NCBI GenBank assembly: GCA_006508105.1 | Contig: QKPP01000240.1 | Span: forward strand, 2,176 to 37,532 | Direction of reading: 5' to 3' | Source of the DNA: Myxococcales bacterium FL481 | GTDB lineage: Bacteria > Myxococcota_A > Polyangia > Nannocystales > Nannocystaceae | DNA: 35,357 nucleotides | Shown: positions 1-8,574 of the stretch, one piece after another | Position numbering within the stretch: position 1 is the stretch's first letter | Layout of the letters: each line of letters begins with the position of its first letter | Notes under the pieces: model-generated | Told to the model about the DNA's origin: nothing | What the model saw: the letters and a program-made list of their open reading frames with translations, nothing else | Database searches by the model: none | Made by a program: the position numbers and the translations under genes

Positions 1-67
1 CATCGCCGGCATCGTCGTCATCGCCGGCATCGTCGTCATCGCCGGCATCGTCGTCATCGCCGGCATC
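1..67 (-). repeat. 18-bp tandem repeat encoding DDDDAG
   Basis: On the minus strand the unit is GATGACGACGATGCCGGC, in frame as Asp4-Ala-Gly. About three and a half copies are visible and the array continues past the window edge. Visible copies are almost identical, which suggests recent expansion by slippage or unequal recombination. Confidence 0.9.
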
Positions 68-2857
68 GTCGTCGTCGTCAGCTGCGTCCCACCTGCAGTC
101 CGTGCACCCGTCGCCCGCTACGGCGTTCCCATCGTCGCATTCCTCCCACAAATCCTCAGAAAGGAGGGGATAGTCATCACTATCCTCCACGCGGCCATTT
201 CCACAGTAGTCGCACACGCTTACGGTTTCGAGAGTACAGCCCTCGGCGCAGGCAACAGGTTGACTGGGGTTGTACGTGAGCTCTGGACGGGAGGTTCCGC
301 AGTTCGCGCCACTCGGAACAGCAGAGCCGTCGCATTGCTCTCGGACCCCGAGGCGGGGGTCGATGTCGTCGATCCTGCCGTTTCCGCAAAAAGCGCATTC
401 GTCGTTGACTGTGAAAGCACTGCAGTCGGCTTCGCATCCGACTGGCGCGTCGATGCTGGAATCATAGACTCCACTCACTACGTTCTCACACGTCTGTTCG
501 TCGACGTCGCTGCCGTCGCACTGCTCCTGTCCGTTGATCTCCCCGTCTCCGCAGCGAGAGCAAAGCTCGTCGTCGTATGTGCATGAGTTTCCGCTACCGG
601 GGCCTCGGCAAGTTGCGAACGCCCCTGGCCGATAGTCCGGATAGTCATGGCCTAGCTCGACCAGCGTAGCGCAATCGACCGTCTCCATGCCGTCAATGCC
701 CGGGTCACAGTGCTCACCGTCGTCGATTTGACCGTCTCCGCAGTGGTCACGTTCGCTACAGTTGTCGCACCCGTCGTTCGCAACATCATTTCGATCGTCG
801 CACGTCTCGCCGTACGCAGCTTGTACCTCGCCATCGCCGCAGAATGCACACTCTGAGACATTCCAGTCCTGGCAACGATCGCAGCTAGCGATGTTGTTCC
901 GGCCTGGGTAGTACTCCTCCGCTGCTTCATCCTCGTCGGACAACGTCGAGCATCGTCGCTCTTGCCACTCCCCGTCGACTCGCTCGCATACCTCTCCGGG
1001 TTGTAGGTACCCGTCGCCGCAAGCTGCGTGCCGGCATGCGGTGGTGCAGCTGTCCGTGTTGTCCGTGTCTCCGTCGTCGCACTGCTCGTGCTCTGACTGC
1101 GTTTGTCCGTCGCCGCACCAGCCGCACTGCCTGGCGTCCAGTTCGCAGGTATCCGAACATCTGGCGGTGGTTCCCTCGTCTGCGTAGTAGGGCGGCAGGT
1201 TGAGTTCGCTACAGTCGATGGGACCGTCGCACTCCTCTGCGTCGTCGCGCTCCCCGTCGCCGCAGAAGGAACAGCGATTGTCTAGGTCGCCGAAACGACA
1301 CGTGTCGGGGGGGCAGTAGAGCTCCTGCCAGTAGTACTTTGAGTCGAAGTCTCGGCAGTTCTCGAGATAGTTGTCGTTGGTATCGCAGTCCTCTCGAAGT
1401 GCGTCGGACCCCTCGCTGTTGACGTACGAGTCGCCGCAAGATGCGATACGGCAACTGTTAAGACAGTCGTCGTTGTTGTTGTTGTTGCCGTCGTCGCACT
1501 CGTCGTCGCCGTTAACGATGCCGTCGCCGCAGGTAGCGGACCGGCAATCATTGGTGCAGTCATCGCTATTGAGGTTGTTGCCGTCGTCGCACTGCTCGTT
1601 CACCCCGCCGGGGATCCCGTTTCCACACACGTTGATCAGGCAGGTGTTGAGACACGGGTCAGCTTGGACACTGTTGCCGTCGTCGCATTGCTCACGGCCC
1701 TCCCAGACGAACCCGTCGCCGCATCGGGCCAGATGGCAGCTCGATAGACAGCCGTCGTTTTCAAGCTGGTTGCCGTCGTCGCACTCCTCTTCGCCGTCCC
1801 ACACGTGCGTGTCGCCGCACCGAGCCTGCCGACACTCGTCGACACAGGCGTCGTCGTTGCGGTCGTTGCCGTCGTCGCACTCCTCCCGGCCGGCCCAGGT
1901 GTGACCATCACCGCAGGTTGAACGTCGACAGTTGTTCAGACAGCCGTCCTCGTTGCTGTCGTTGGCGTCGTCGCACTCGTCGGTGCCGTTGATGATGCCG
2001 TCGCCGCAGCTAGGATCGGTGCAGCTGTTCGTGCAATCGTCGTCGTTGACGTCATTGCCGTCGTCGCAGACCTCGTCGGGGCCGCCGGGAATGCCGTCGC
2101 CACAGACGTTGTCCATGCAGCTGGCCAGGCAGTGATCTTCGTCGAGGCTGTTGCCGTCGTCGCACTCTTCCACGCCCTTGTGCACGAAGCCATCGCCACA
2201 CGCCGCTTCCTTGCACCCTTCGACGCAGCCGTCTTTGTTGGTGAAGTTGCCGTCGTCGCACTCCTCTTTGTCCTTCCACACGTAGCCGTCACCGCATTGG
2301 GCTTCGGTGCAGTCGTTGAGACAGGCGTCGTTGTTCTCTTGGTCGCCGTCGTCGCACTGCTCGACACCGGCATGGACGGCACCGTCGCCGCAAACGGCGT
2401 GGCGGCAGTACACGCAGGTGTCGGTGTTGTCCGTGTTTTGGTCGTCGCACTCCTCACCCTCATCCTCTTGGACGATCCCGTCGCCGCAGTTCACGGGAAT
2501 GTTCGGATCTACGCCGGTATCGCTGTCGTCGTCGTCCCCCGTGTCACTGTCGCCGGGGGCTGTGTCGCTCCCGGGATCGTCGCCAGTTTCCGTGTCATCG
2601 GTGCCGGTGGCATCATTATCGTCGCCCGTGTCGGGGACGGGTACCGGCGCGGACCCGACGTCAGCCGCGGGCTCATCGTCGTCGTCTCCGGGAGGATCGG
2701 ACGGTCCGTCGTCTGTCGTGTCGGTCTGGCTGCCGCCACCCGTCGCGGTTGGATCTGAGGTGCCGGACCCTTGCCCGGACGGGTCGTCGGCGCAGCCAAG
2801 GCTAAACAAGGCTAGCGCGAACAGTGAGGTGAAACTTGTGCGAACGAAGCGATTCAT
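1..2857 (-). CDS. Cys-rich DUF4215-repeat lipoprotein, 3' end beyond window
   Basis: One reading frame stays open without a stop from an ATG at 2857 to the left edge (952 codons seen), so the C-terminus is missing. The N-terminus has a signal peptide ending FSLGC (Cys22), a probable lipoprotein site although Ser, not Leu, is at -3. A linker of about 100 residues rich in D, G, T and P follows. Then come about 20 repeats of the form CGDG-x(n)-EECDDGN-x(n)-C-x3-C, the DUF4215 'Myxococcus cysteine-rich repeat' pattern. The first eleven are regular; later ones are longer and more divergent. The visible end is a run of DDDDAG hexapeptides. A GGAGG site lies 10 nt before the ATG. The family is known from surface proteins of Myxococcota; its function is unknown. 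Adhesion or a disulfide-rich stalk is inference. Confidence 0.9.
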   Translation of the reverse strand, partial: MNRFVRTSFTSLFALALFSLGCADDPSGQGSGTSDPTATGGGSQTDTTDDGPSDPPGDDDDEPAADVGSAPVPVPDTGDDNDATGTDDTETGDDPGSDTAPGDSDTGDDDDSDTGVDPNIPVNCGDGIVQEDEGEECDDQNTDNTDTCVYCRHAVCGDGAVHAGVEQCDDGDQENNDACLNDCTEAQCGDGYVWKDKEECDDGNFTNKDGCVEGCKEAACGDGFVHKGVEECDDGNSLDEDHCLASCMDNVCGDGIPGGPDEVCDDGNDVNDDDCTNSCTDPSCGDGIINGTDECDDANDSNEDGCLNNCRRSTCGDGHTWAGREECDDGNDRNDDACVDECRQARCGDTHVWDGEEECDDGNQLENDGCLSSCHLARCGDGFVWEGREQCDDGNSVQADPCLNTCLINVCGNGIPGGVNEQCDDGNNLNSDDCTNDCRSATCGDGIVNGDDECDDGNNNNNDDCLNSCRIASCGDSYVNSEGSDALREDCDTNDNYLENCRDFDSKYYWQELYCPPDTCRFGDLDNRCSFCGDGERDDAEECDGPIDCSELNLPPYYADEGTTARCSDTCELDARQCGWCGDGQTQSEHEQCDDGDTDNTDSCTTACRHAACGDGYLQPGEVCERVDGEWQERRCSTLSDEDEAAEEYYPGRNNIASCDRCQDWNVSECAFCGDGEVQAAYGETCDDRNDVANDGCDNCSERDHCGDGQIDDGEHCDPGIDGMETVDCATLVELGHDYPDYRPGAFATCRGPGSGNSCTYDDELCSRCGDGEINGQEQCDGSDVDEQTCENVVSGVYDSSIDAPVGCEADCSAFTVNDECAFCGNGRIDDIDPRLGVREQCDGSAVPSGANCGTSRPELTYNPSQPVACAEGCTLETVSVCDYCGNGRVEDSDDYPLLSEDLWEECDDGNAVAGDGCTDCRWDAADDDDDAGDDDDAGDDDDAGDDDDAGD

Positions 2858-2867
2858 TTATCCAACG

Positions 2868-2872
2868 CCTCC
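2868..2872 (-). promoter_or_regulatory. Ribosome binding site GGAGG of the Cys-rich lipoprotein gene
   Basis: GGAGG on the minus strand, 10 nt before the ATG at 2857. It is one of the few clear Shine-Dalgarno matches in the window, and it fixes the start that places the signal peptide at the N-terminus. Confidence 0.75.
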
Positions 2873-3539
2873 AGTAGGAACTAGATGGGGCGCACCTTAG
2901 CGACTGAGCGAGGTCGACTCAACTCGAGTCTCGCGCGTGCATGCTGGCATTGGTTTTTGACAGTTTTGTTGTGCGGGGAAACGTGGGGCCCGACTCGAAT
3001 CTGCTTGTTTGCACGGGAGCGACTGACGCTTCGGTGCCCGCGTTTCACCCGCGAGACGTGGATCGCGTGCCCGCGCTGATGGTGAGTAACAACACAGACG
3101 CACCGGCCCCCTGAAGATCTGAGGCGGCGGCGGTCATCGGCGTGGTCCAAGCGACCGGAACACTGATCTGCGGCAGGGCTGCCCCATGGCTGGCGATTCC
3201 GGGGGCGAGCGGGGAGCGGTGGGGCCGGGTGCACAAGCCGGCAAACCTAGTGACTCGGCGGCGGCGACGGTTCGATGACACGTCGGCCGGCGTCGGCGGG
3301 CCCGAGCCTGGGTTCACCGGTCACCGCCGGAGTCCGGCTGCGGGGCCAGCGGCCTGGTGGAGCGCGCGGGAGCGGACGTCGGACGCCGCGAGGGACCGTG
3401 GCGGCGACGGGTGGGCGTCGCTGTCGTGGGTCGGCCCGTCCCCAGCTCGGCGCGCGCAGACGCCAGCTTCGCTGGGCCCAGGAGCGTCCGAACAACCTGG
3501 CCGACCGACTGGCCGGGTCGGGCGTGAGCTGAATCGGTC
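2873..3539. other. Long intergenic region without a convincing gene
   Basis: About 670 bp between the divergent side of the Cys-rich lipoprotein gene and the end of the GT25 gene. Open frames exist on both strands because the DNA is GC-rich, but their translations are Arg/Pro/Gly-rich, resemble no family I know and lack ribosome sites. The stretch 2890-3080 is less GC-rich and probably holds the promoter of the lipoprotein gene. I see no clear terminator, RNA gene or repeat. Confidence 0.6.
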
Positions 3540-4259
3540 TCAGCGTCGCACGCGAGCTCGCAGTGAGCGGGCCCGGTCGGCGAGCCATCGCAGTCCCGCG
3601 ACCTCGTCAAACCACCGCCCGGTGATATCGCTACGAGAGCTGCGCTGATGGCCCAAGCTGGGGCTCGCATACAGGGTGACGCGCGCGGGGTGCTGGGTGC
3701 GAAACATCGACAACGCGCCGTCGTAGTGGGTGGGACCACCCAGTGGGTGACCGGCCGGGCGCGACATGACCAGTTCGAGAAAATGTAGCAACTCGTCGAA
3801 GGCACGCCCATTGACCGCGTAACAGTGCGTGGTTTTGATGGGAAGCTGCGGCGCCGCTTGTTGCAGCGACACGGGCTCGGCGGGAAGCTCGAGCACGTGG
3901 CCGAAGTACAGCAAATCCCATGGGCGCTCAGCGAGCTCGGCGAGCAGCGACTCGGCGTGGCGGGCCAGTTTGGGATCGAGCGTCAGGTCGTCTTCGAAGA
4001 TCAGGACATTGTTCAGGCCGTTTTCCCGGGCGCGCTGAATGATGTCGTAGTGACTACGAAAACAGCCGCGAGCGCCAATGCTGGGCCAGTCTCCCGCTTC
4101 GTCGGGACGCACGGCCGGGAAGAACTCGACCTTGGCGCCGAGATCGGTCTGCGCCAGTTCCTGCTCCATCTCCCGGCGACGATCCGTCCGCTCGGGCAGA
4201 TTGACTACGTAGATCCCTTCGAAGTAACCAGCGAGACTCAAGCGAGCGCAGGCTAACAT
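3540..4259 (-). CDS. Glycosyltransferase family 25 protein
   Basis: This 239-residue protein has the marks of GT25 (LPS/glycan galactosyl- or glucosyltransferase family). YVVNLPERTDRR lies near residue 17, GCFRSHYDII near residue 66 and the acidic NVLIFEDD motif near residue 84. A conserved HCYAVNGRAFDELL stretch lies in the middle. No membrane segment is seen, so it is probably a cytoplasmic or peripheral nucleotide-sugar enzyme acting on a glycan acceptor; the sugar cannot be told. The ATG at 4259 is followed by a short leader and then the first core strand, so the start is plausible. It stands alone, tail towards the Cys-rich lipoprotein and head-to-head with the methyltransferase fusion. 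An acceptor on that lipoprotein would be speculation. Confidence 0.85.
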   Translation of the reverse strand: MLACARLSLAGYFEGIYVVNLPERTDRRREMEQELAQTDLGAKVEFFPAVRPDEAGDWPSIGARGCFRSHYDIIQRARENGLNNVLIFEDDLTLDPKLARHAESLLAELAERPWDLLYFGHVLELPAEPVSLQQAAPQLPIKTTHCYAVNGRAFDELLHFLELVMSRPAGHPLGGPTHYDGALSMFRTQHPARVTLYASPSLGHQRSSRSDITGRWFDEVAGLRWLADRARSLRARVRR

Positions 4260-4393
4260 CGCGTCGATGTCCGAGCAATGCGAGGCTGGACTTGCACCGG
4301 TGGGCCCGGGCTCGATCCGGGCGGAGGGCGGCGCGCCGCGAGAGGACGGGGCGGCGCGATTGGACCGCGTGTCGCGACCTGGTACAAGGCCGC

Positions 4394-6073
4394 GTGAACG
4401 AGGCGGCGCTTGTTGACGACCCCGTGGTTTCTCGATGTCGAGATCGCGGCTACACCCCCGGAGTCAAGGCCATTTCGGACATTCTTGCCGTCTGGCGACG
4501 CGCTCAGGATCGCGGGGTGTCGCCGGCAACCCGGCGCGAGCTAGCCGATGTGGTGGTGGCCGCGTTGTCACGCGGCGACGCCGGCGTCGCGCGGGCTTTG
4601 ATTCGCCGCGTGCAAGGTCGCGTGCCAGAGGATCTCGACGTGCGAGCGCCCTGCCTGGCCGCGTTGGGTCGGCTCGCTCACCGGGTCGATGAGACCGCGT
4701 TTGAGGGTCTGGAGGCGGCCCTGCTCGAGGCCCTGGGCGACCCCGATCCGCATGTGGTGCGCGAGGCGGCACGGGCCGTGGCCAAAGTACCCGTCGAGGA
4801 CCACGTTCGCATCGAAGCTCGACTGCTCGAGATCATCGACCGGGTTGCGGTGCCGGAACGGCGCGCCGTCGTCGACGGTCTGGCCGTGGTAGGGTCCGAG
4901 CGCGCGAGCGCCTGGCTGCATGCAGTGTCCGGCGGTGACGATTCAGATTTCGCCCGACGGGCCGCGCGAGCCGGGCTGCTCATCGAGCGCCGAGCGGCTC
5001 GGGTGGGGCCGGCTGTGATCGTGCGTGACCGGGTGCTGGGCAGTCCGCATCGCGTATGCCTGCGTGGCCGGCGGGGTACGGCCGGCATCGTTTTCGACCA
5101 AGCGGAGCGCTCGTTGCCGCCTTCGCTCGCGGGAGCGACCGAGATCCGAGATGAGCGTTCGGTGGTGGTCAACTGGGCCGGCGACTACGCGGGTCTGCTC
5201 GCGGTTCGGACCGGCGGTGAAGTGGGGCTTGAGTTCCCGTTGCCGAACGCCGGTGACCTGACGGCGCGCATCGTGGCCGGGCTGTCGGCCCCGGCCCTCG
5301 AGGCGGCCTTGCGGGCGTGGACGGACGGCGAGCTGCGGTTTCGACTCGCGTTCGCGCAAGGCGGGCATCGTCGCCAGATCGTCTGGGACGTGGCGACGCG
5401 GCTCGCTCAACACCACTGCCCGCTGCGCAACGACAGCCGCAACGTGCCCTGGACGATCGAGGTGGACGAGGTGGGCGAGGGACGCTTGCTGTGCCTTCCC
5501 CGGGGCGCGGACGATCGTTTCGAGTATCGTCTGGGTGACGTGCCGGCCGCGTCTCACCCCAGCTTGGCGGCGGCGTTGGCTTGGACGGCACGGCCGCGGG
5601 CGGGAGAATTGGTGTGGGATCCGTTCTGTGGGTCGGGCTCGGAGCTGGTCGAGTGCGCTCGGCTCCAGCCGGACCTGACCCTGTGTGGAACCGACGTCGC
5701 CGAGGCGGCGATCGAGGTGGCGCGCCGCAACACCACCGCGGCGGGACTCGACCCGCGGCGCGTGCATCTGCACCGTGGTGAGGCCGGCTCGACCCGGCCG
5801 GGTGACGGTTCCACCCGGCCGTCGTTGGTGATCACCAATCCCCCGATGGGCGGTCGTGTCGCCGGGGACGGAAGCGTGCGGGAACTCTTGGTGGGGCTTG
5901 TTCACCGATGTGGTCGGGCCCTGGCGCCCGGCGGGCGACTCGTGTGGTTGACTCCCTCGCCGCAACGTACGCGGGAAGCGGCGCACGCCGTCGGTCTGGT
6001 CGTCGAAGAGCGCACAGAGATCGACATGGGCGGGTTCCCAGCCACGCTGCAGATCATCACCCGGCCGGCCTGA
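4394..6073 (+). CDS. HEAT-repeat / Rossmann methyltransferase fusion (TrmN/UPF0020-like)
   Basis: A 559-residue protein starting at a GTG. The open frame extends upstream to a TTG at 4292, but that part is Arg-rich and unlike protein. Residues about 25-200 form helical HEAT-like repeats (for example LEALGDPDPHVVREAARAVAK). A middle part of unclear fold follows. The C-terminal third is a class I SAM methyltransferase with motif I DPFCGSGSE (near residue 411) and catalytic motif NPPMGG (near residue 482). NPP[FWYM] with this motif I is typical of the UPF0020/TrmN/RlmL enzymes that make N2-methylguanosine in tRNA or rRNA. Those usually carry a THUMP domain; here the front end is HEAT-like. Substrate is therefore unsure. 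It converges with the pseudouridine synthase gene, also an RNA modifier. Confidence 0.78.
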   Translation: MNEAALVDDPVVSRCRDRGYTPGVKAISDILAVWRRAQDRGVSPATRRELADVVVAALSRGDAGVARALIRRVQGRVPEDLDVRAPCLAALGRLAHRVDETAFEGLEAALLEALGDPDPHVVREAARAVAKVPVEDHVRIEARLLEIIDRVAVPERRAVVDGLAVVGSERASAWLHAVSGGDDSDFARRAARAGLLIERRAARVGPAVIVRDRVLGSPHRVCLRGRRGTAGIVFDQAERSLPPSLAGATEIRDERSVVVNWAGDYAGLLAVRTGGEVGLEFPLPNAGDLTARIVAGLSAPALEAALRAWTDGELRFRLAFAQGGHRRQIVWDVATRLAQHHCPLRNDSRNVPWTIEVDEVGEGRLLCLPRGADDRFEYRLGDVPAASHPSLAAALAWTARPRAGELVWDPFCGSGSELVECARLQPDLTLCGTDVAEAAIEVARRNTTAAGLDPRRVHLHRGEAGSTRPGDGSTRPSLVITNPPMGGRVAGDGSVRELLVGLVHRCGRALAPGGRLVWLTPSPQRTREAAHAVGLVVEERTEIDMGGFPATLQIITRPA

Positions 6074-6113
6074 TCCGCCGCATTGGCCGGCTGAAAGCGG
6101 GTTCCAAGTCGTG

Positions 6114-6143
6114 GGTGGTGCCGGCTCCAGTCGAGGTACCACC
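6114..6143. terminator. Possible bidirectional hairpin between convergent genes
   Basis: GGTGGTGCC at 6114-6122 pairs with GGTACCACC at 6135-6143 with one mismatch around a 12-nt loop. It sits in the 94-bp gap between two convergent genes. There is no T-tract, so it is a weak terminator call. Confidence 0.35.
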
Positions 6144-6167
6144 GGAACGGGTCGGGTCGACCGCGGC

Positions 6168-7130
6168 CTAGGACCGCCGTTCGGCGTTGCGCAACGCGGC
6201 GACCGTCGACGTGAACGTCGGGGGCGGCGGTGCAGTCACGTGGATCAATCGGTTGTGCCGAGGATGGGACAGTGCCAAGAAGGCCGCGTGGATCATCGGG
6301 CGGCTCTGTTGCGCGGCGATCTGCGCCTGCGCGGGCTCGAGCGCGGGCACTCCGTAGCGTCGTTCGCCGACGACGGGGGTGCCCGCGAACGCCAAGTGCA
6401 GCTGCAGTTGATCGCGCCGCAGGCCGTGGCTTTCACAGACTAGCAGCGTGGCGCCGTTCAAGGTTGCCTCGACCCGGACAAACGTGGTGGCGGATCTGAC
6501 CTGGCGCGGCGGCTGGCCCTCTCCCCGCCACACGTGCAGTCGACCGCTGCTGTCGGTATGAAGCGGGCGATCGATCCGGCCGGCGGTGGCTTGTCCCCAC
6601 ACCAGCACGGAAAAGCGACGCACGGGCGTCTGCTCGCGAAACTGGCGCGCCAGTGTGCGACGAGCCTGGCGATCGGTCGCGAAGGCGACGAGGCCGGTCA
6701 GCGCTTTGTCGAGGTGATACAGCGGGAACGGTTCCGTCGCGCCCGCCCGTGGGGACCGCAGCGTGAGCGCGAGCCGATTGGTGAGCGAGTCGGGCTGCGT
6801 CCGGGCGTCCGCACTGACCACGTCGAGGCCGGCGGGTTTGTCCACCACCACCAGCCCACCGTCGTTGAACACAATCCGCGTTGGATCGAGCACGGGGCAG
6901 GCGCGGCGCGGGGCGGTTTGGTCGACTTCTACCGTCGACCCCGTGGCCAGTCGCTGGGCCCCATCGAAGACCGTCTCGCCGTCGACGCGAACGCGTCCGG
7001 TCCGACACAGTTCTCGCGCCTTGGCCCACGAGACCTCCGGGCAGGCGGCGCGGACCATGGCGGCGAGGGTCTTGCCGTGATCGCCCTCGCCAAGGCGTTT
7101 GTGAGGGCGAGGGGCAGCGGATCCGTTCAT
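6168..7130 (-). CDS. RluA-family pseudouridine synthase, divergent
   Basis: A 320-residue protein with an N-terminal S4-like RNA-binding segment (about 34-72, SWAKARELCRTGRVRVDGE) and a PseudoU_synth_2 domain. The VVVDKPAGLDV strand precedes the catalytic loop YHLDKALTG, where the usual form is HRLDxxTSG. The catalytic Asp (residue 141) is present. The later motif, usually GRTHQIRxHL, reads GLRRDQLQLHL, so the enzyme is an outlier; rRNA or tRNA target cannot be told. The ATG at 7130 overlaps the TGA of the upstream oxidoreductase gene (ATGA), which suggests translational coupling. An in-frame GTG at 7172 would add 14 residues and is less likely. Confidence 0.82.
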   Translation of the reverse strand: MNGSAAPRPHKRLGEGDHGKTLAAMVRAACPEVSWAKARELCRTGRVRVDGETVFDGAQRLATGSTVEVDQTAPRRACPVLDPTRIVFNDGGLVVVDKPAGLDVVSADARTQPDSLTNRLALTLRSPRAGATEPFPLYHLDKALTGLVAFATDRQARRTLARQFREQTPVRRFSVLVWGQATAGRIDRPLHTDSSGRLHVWRGEGQPPRQVRSATTFVRVEATLNGATLLVCESHGLRRDQLQLHLAFAGTPVVGERRYGVPALEPAQAQIAAQQSRPMIHAAFLALSHPRHNRLIHVTAPPPPTFTSTVAALRNAERRS

Positions 7131-8272
7131 GGCCCCGCGGGAACCACCACCTCGCGCCACTTCACTCGGCACTGATTGAAGTGCCCGCGCACGTTGGGAT
7201 CCTCTTCGAGGACCTGGGCGGTGCCGTCCTCGTCAAACGACCGGGCCCCCACCACGTAGCGTCCCGGCGAGGGGTTGCGCCAAACGAAGCTGAACGTGGA
7301 CCAAGCTCCGGCCAGGTCCTCGGGGCCTTGGGCGTCGCGAAACAGTGCGTCGGGACGGCGTAGCGTGGCAGCGTGCCAGGTGTCCCCGCCGTCGGTCGTC
7401 ACGTCGACCCGCGTGATCGCTCGGTCACCGCCCCATGCCCAACCGGACAGTTGCCAACCCTCGGGGACGCGTTGGCAGCGAGTGACGAGGGACTTGAGGC
7501 CGATCCAACGGGCCTGCACCCGCTCCCAACGACCGTCTCGCCGCTGTTTGTTGGTGAAAACGAAGTCGTTGTGAATGCCGCGATGCGGGGTGGTCTTGCC
7601 TTCGATCTGGCACAGCCATTTGACGTGCGACATCGAGTAGATCCGCGGCACGATGAGTCGCGCGGGAAACCCGTGGCGGCGCGAGAGTGGCTCGCCATTC
7701 ATCCGCAGCGCTACGATCGCGCCGGCACGTCGCAGTTCGTCGAGCGAGAGGCCGTAGTGGTAGCCGGACTTGACGGGCCATAGTTTGTCGCGTCCCCGGA
7801 ACGCGAAATGTGAGGCTGCGCCGGGTCCACCACACAAGTCGAGCAGCGTGTCCAGGGTCGGGCCGCTCCAGCGCGCTTGTCCCATCAGGCCGGCCGAGCC
7901 CATCAGGTGGTTGCCGTTGCCGGCGCACTCCATCACGCATACCCGTTCGGCGCGTGGCAGCGCCTCGAGCTGTGAGAGCGAGAGCGTGCGCGCGTCGGCG
8001 ACCCCGCTGATCTGCAGCTTGTAGGTGGCAGCGTCCACCCGCGGGTGCACATGTCGGTCACGGCGATAGTAGCCGTGGGTGGGCGACATGGCGCCGGTGC
8101 GAGCCGCCAGCGGTTGTTCCTCCATGCTCACCGCCCGAAACACCAGCTTGGCCAGGCGATTGCCGAGCCACTTGGGGAGCCCCTGAAGGGGGCGGAGCTC
8201 CAGTTCGGAGGGGTGAGCCAGAGCTTGGGCGGGGGCCGCGACGAGTTGTTCGGTGGCGTCGAGCTCGGGCAT
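7127..8272 (-). CDS. Sulfite-oxidase-family molybdopterin-dependent oxidoreductase
   Basis: A 381-residue protein with the sulfite oxidase fold. The molybdenum-ligating Cys is in VMECAGNG (Cys116). The cofactor-binding stretch NGEPLSRRHGFPARLIVP and the SMSHVKWL segment follow, and the last 120 residues match the Mo-co dimerisation domain (WAWGGDRAITRVDVTTDGG). Typical bacterial members (SorA, MsrP) are periplasmic with a Tat signal. Here the ATG start gives MPELDATEQL with no twin-arginine or hydrophobic leader, so it seems cytoplasmic. No heme or cytochrome partner gene is adjacent. The physiological substrate (sulfite or another small oxyanion or sulfoxide) cannot be assigned. It overlaps the pseudouridine synthase by 4 bp. 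Confidence 0.85.
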   Translation of the reverse strand: MPELDATEQLVAAPAQALAHPSELELRPLQGLPKWLGNRLAKLVFRAVSMEEQPLAARTGAMSPTHGYYRRDRHVHPRVDAATYKLQISGVADARTLSLSQLEALPRAERVCVMECAGNGNHLMGSAGLMGQARWSGPTLDTLLDLCGGPGAASHFAFRGRDKLWPVKSGYHYGLSLDELRRAGAIVALRMNGEPLSRRHGFPARLIVPRIYSMSHVKWLCQIEGKTTPHRGIHNDFVFTNKQRRDGRWERVQARWIGLKSLVTRCQRVPEGWQLSGWAWGGDRAITRVDVTTDGGDTWHAATLRRPDALFRDAQGPEDLAGAWSTFSFVWRNPSPGRYVVGARSFDEDGTAQVLEEDPNVRGHFNQCRVKWREVVVPAGP

Positions 8273-8574
8273 GACCGGTGAGGCGCGAAGCTAACGAAGC
8301 GGTTCGACGATTGCAAACGCAACAACTCGCATCGAGGCGCCCGGCGGACGGCGGGTTGGGCCTCCGCGTGGCCCCGGTGGCGCCCGCGAGGCGCGTTCCA
8401 TGCGCGGGCGCGCTGCGCCGGTGATCGCCGCATCGGAGGACGCGGGCCGACGTCGGGCCTCGGACGGGAACGAGCGCGGGCTGGATCCGGCCGCTCGAAA
8501 GGCGACGCCTTGTCAGGGGTCGCTGCGCGAGGCGTCCGCTCGCCGGGTCAGCGAACGCGGGTCCGTGCTTCGGC
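8273..8574. other. Intergenic region, nothing recognised
   Basis: About 300 bp between two minus-strand genes. Translations in all frames are low-quality, and I see no stable hairpin with a T-tract and no RNA gene. It probably carries the promoter of the oxidoreductase gene. Confidence 0.5.

Noticed and set aside
1-67. Short regular repeats as a CRISPR array
   Set aside because: The units are contiguous, without spacers, and in frame with a coding sequence.
1936-2463. Thr/Arg-rich open frame of 175 codons on the minus strand
   Set aside because: It lies in another frame of the Cys-rich repeat gene; its low-complexity translation mirrors the codons of the DUF4215 repeats.
2957-2985. TTGACA at 2957-2962 as a plus-strand promoter
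   Set aside because: No -10-like hexamer at suitable spacing and no plus-strand gene downstream.
3142-3648. Open frame of 168 codons on the plus strand
   Set aside because: Arg/Gly/Pro-rich translation without motifs, no ribosome site, and it overlaps the 3' end of the clear GT25 gene on the other strand.
7127-7172. GTG at 7172 as start of the pseudouridine synthase
   Set aside because: The ATG at 7130 forms an ATGA overlap with the upstream stop, and the extra 14 residues do not resemble the family.
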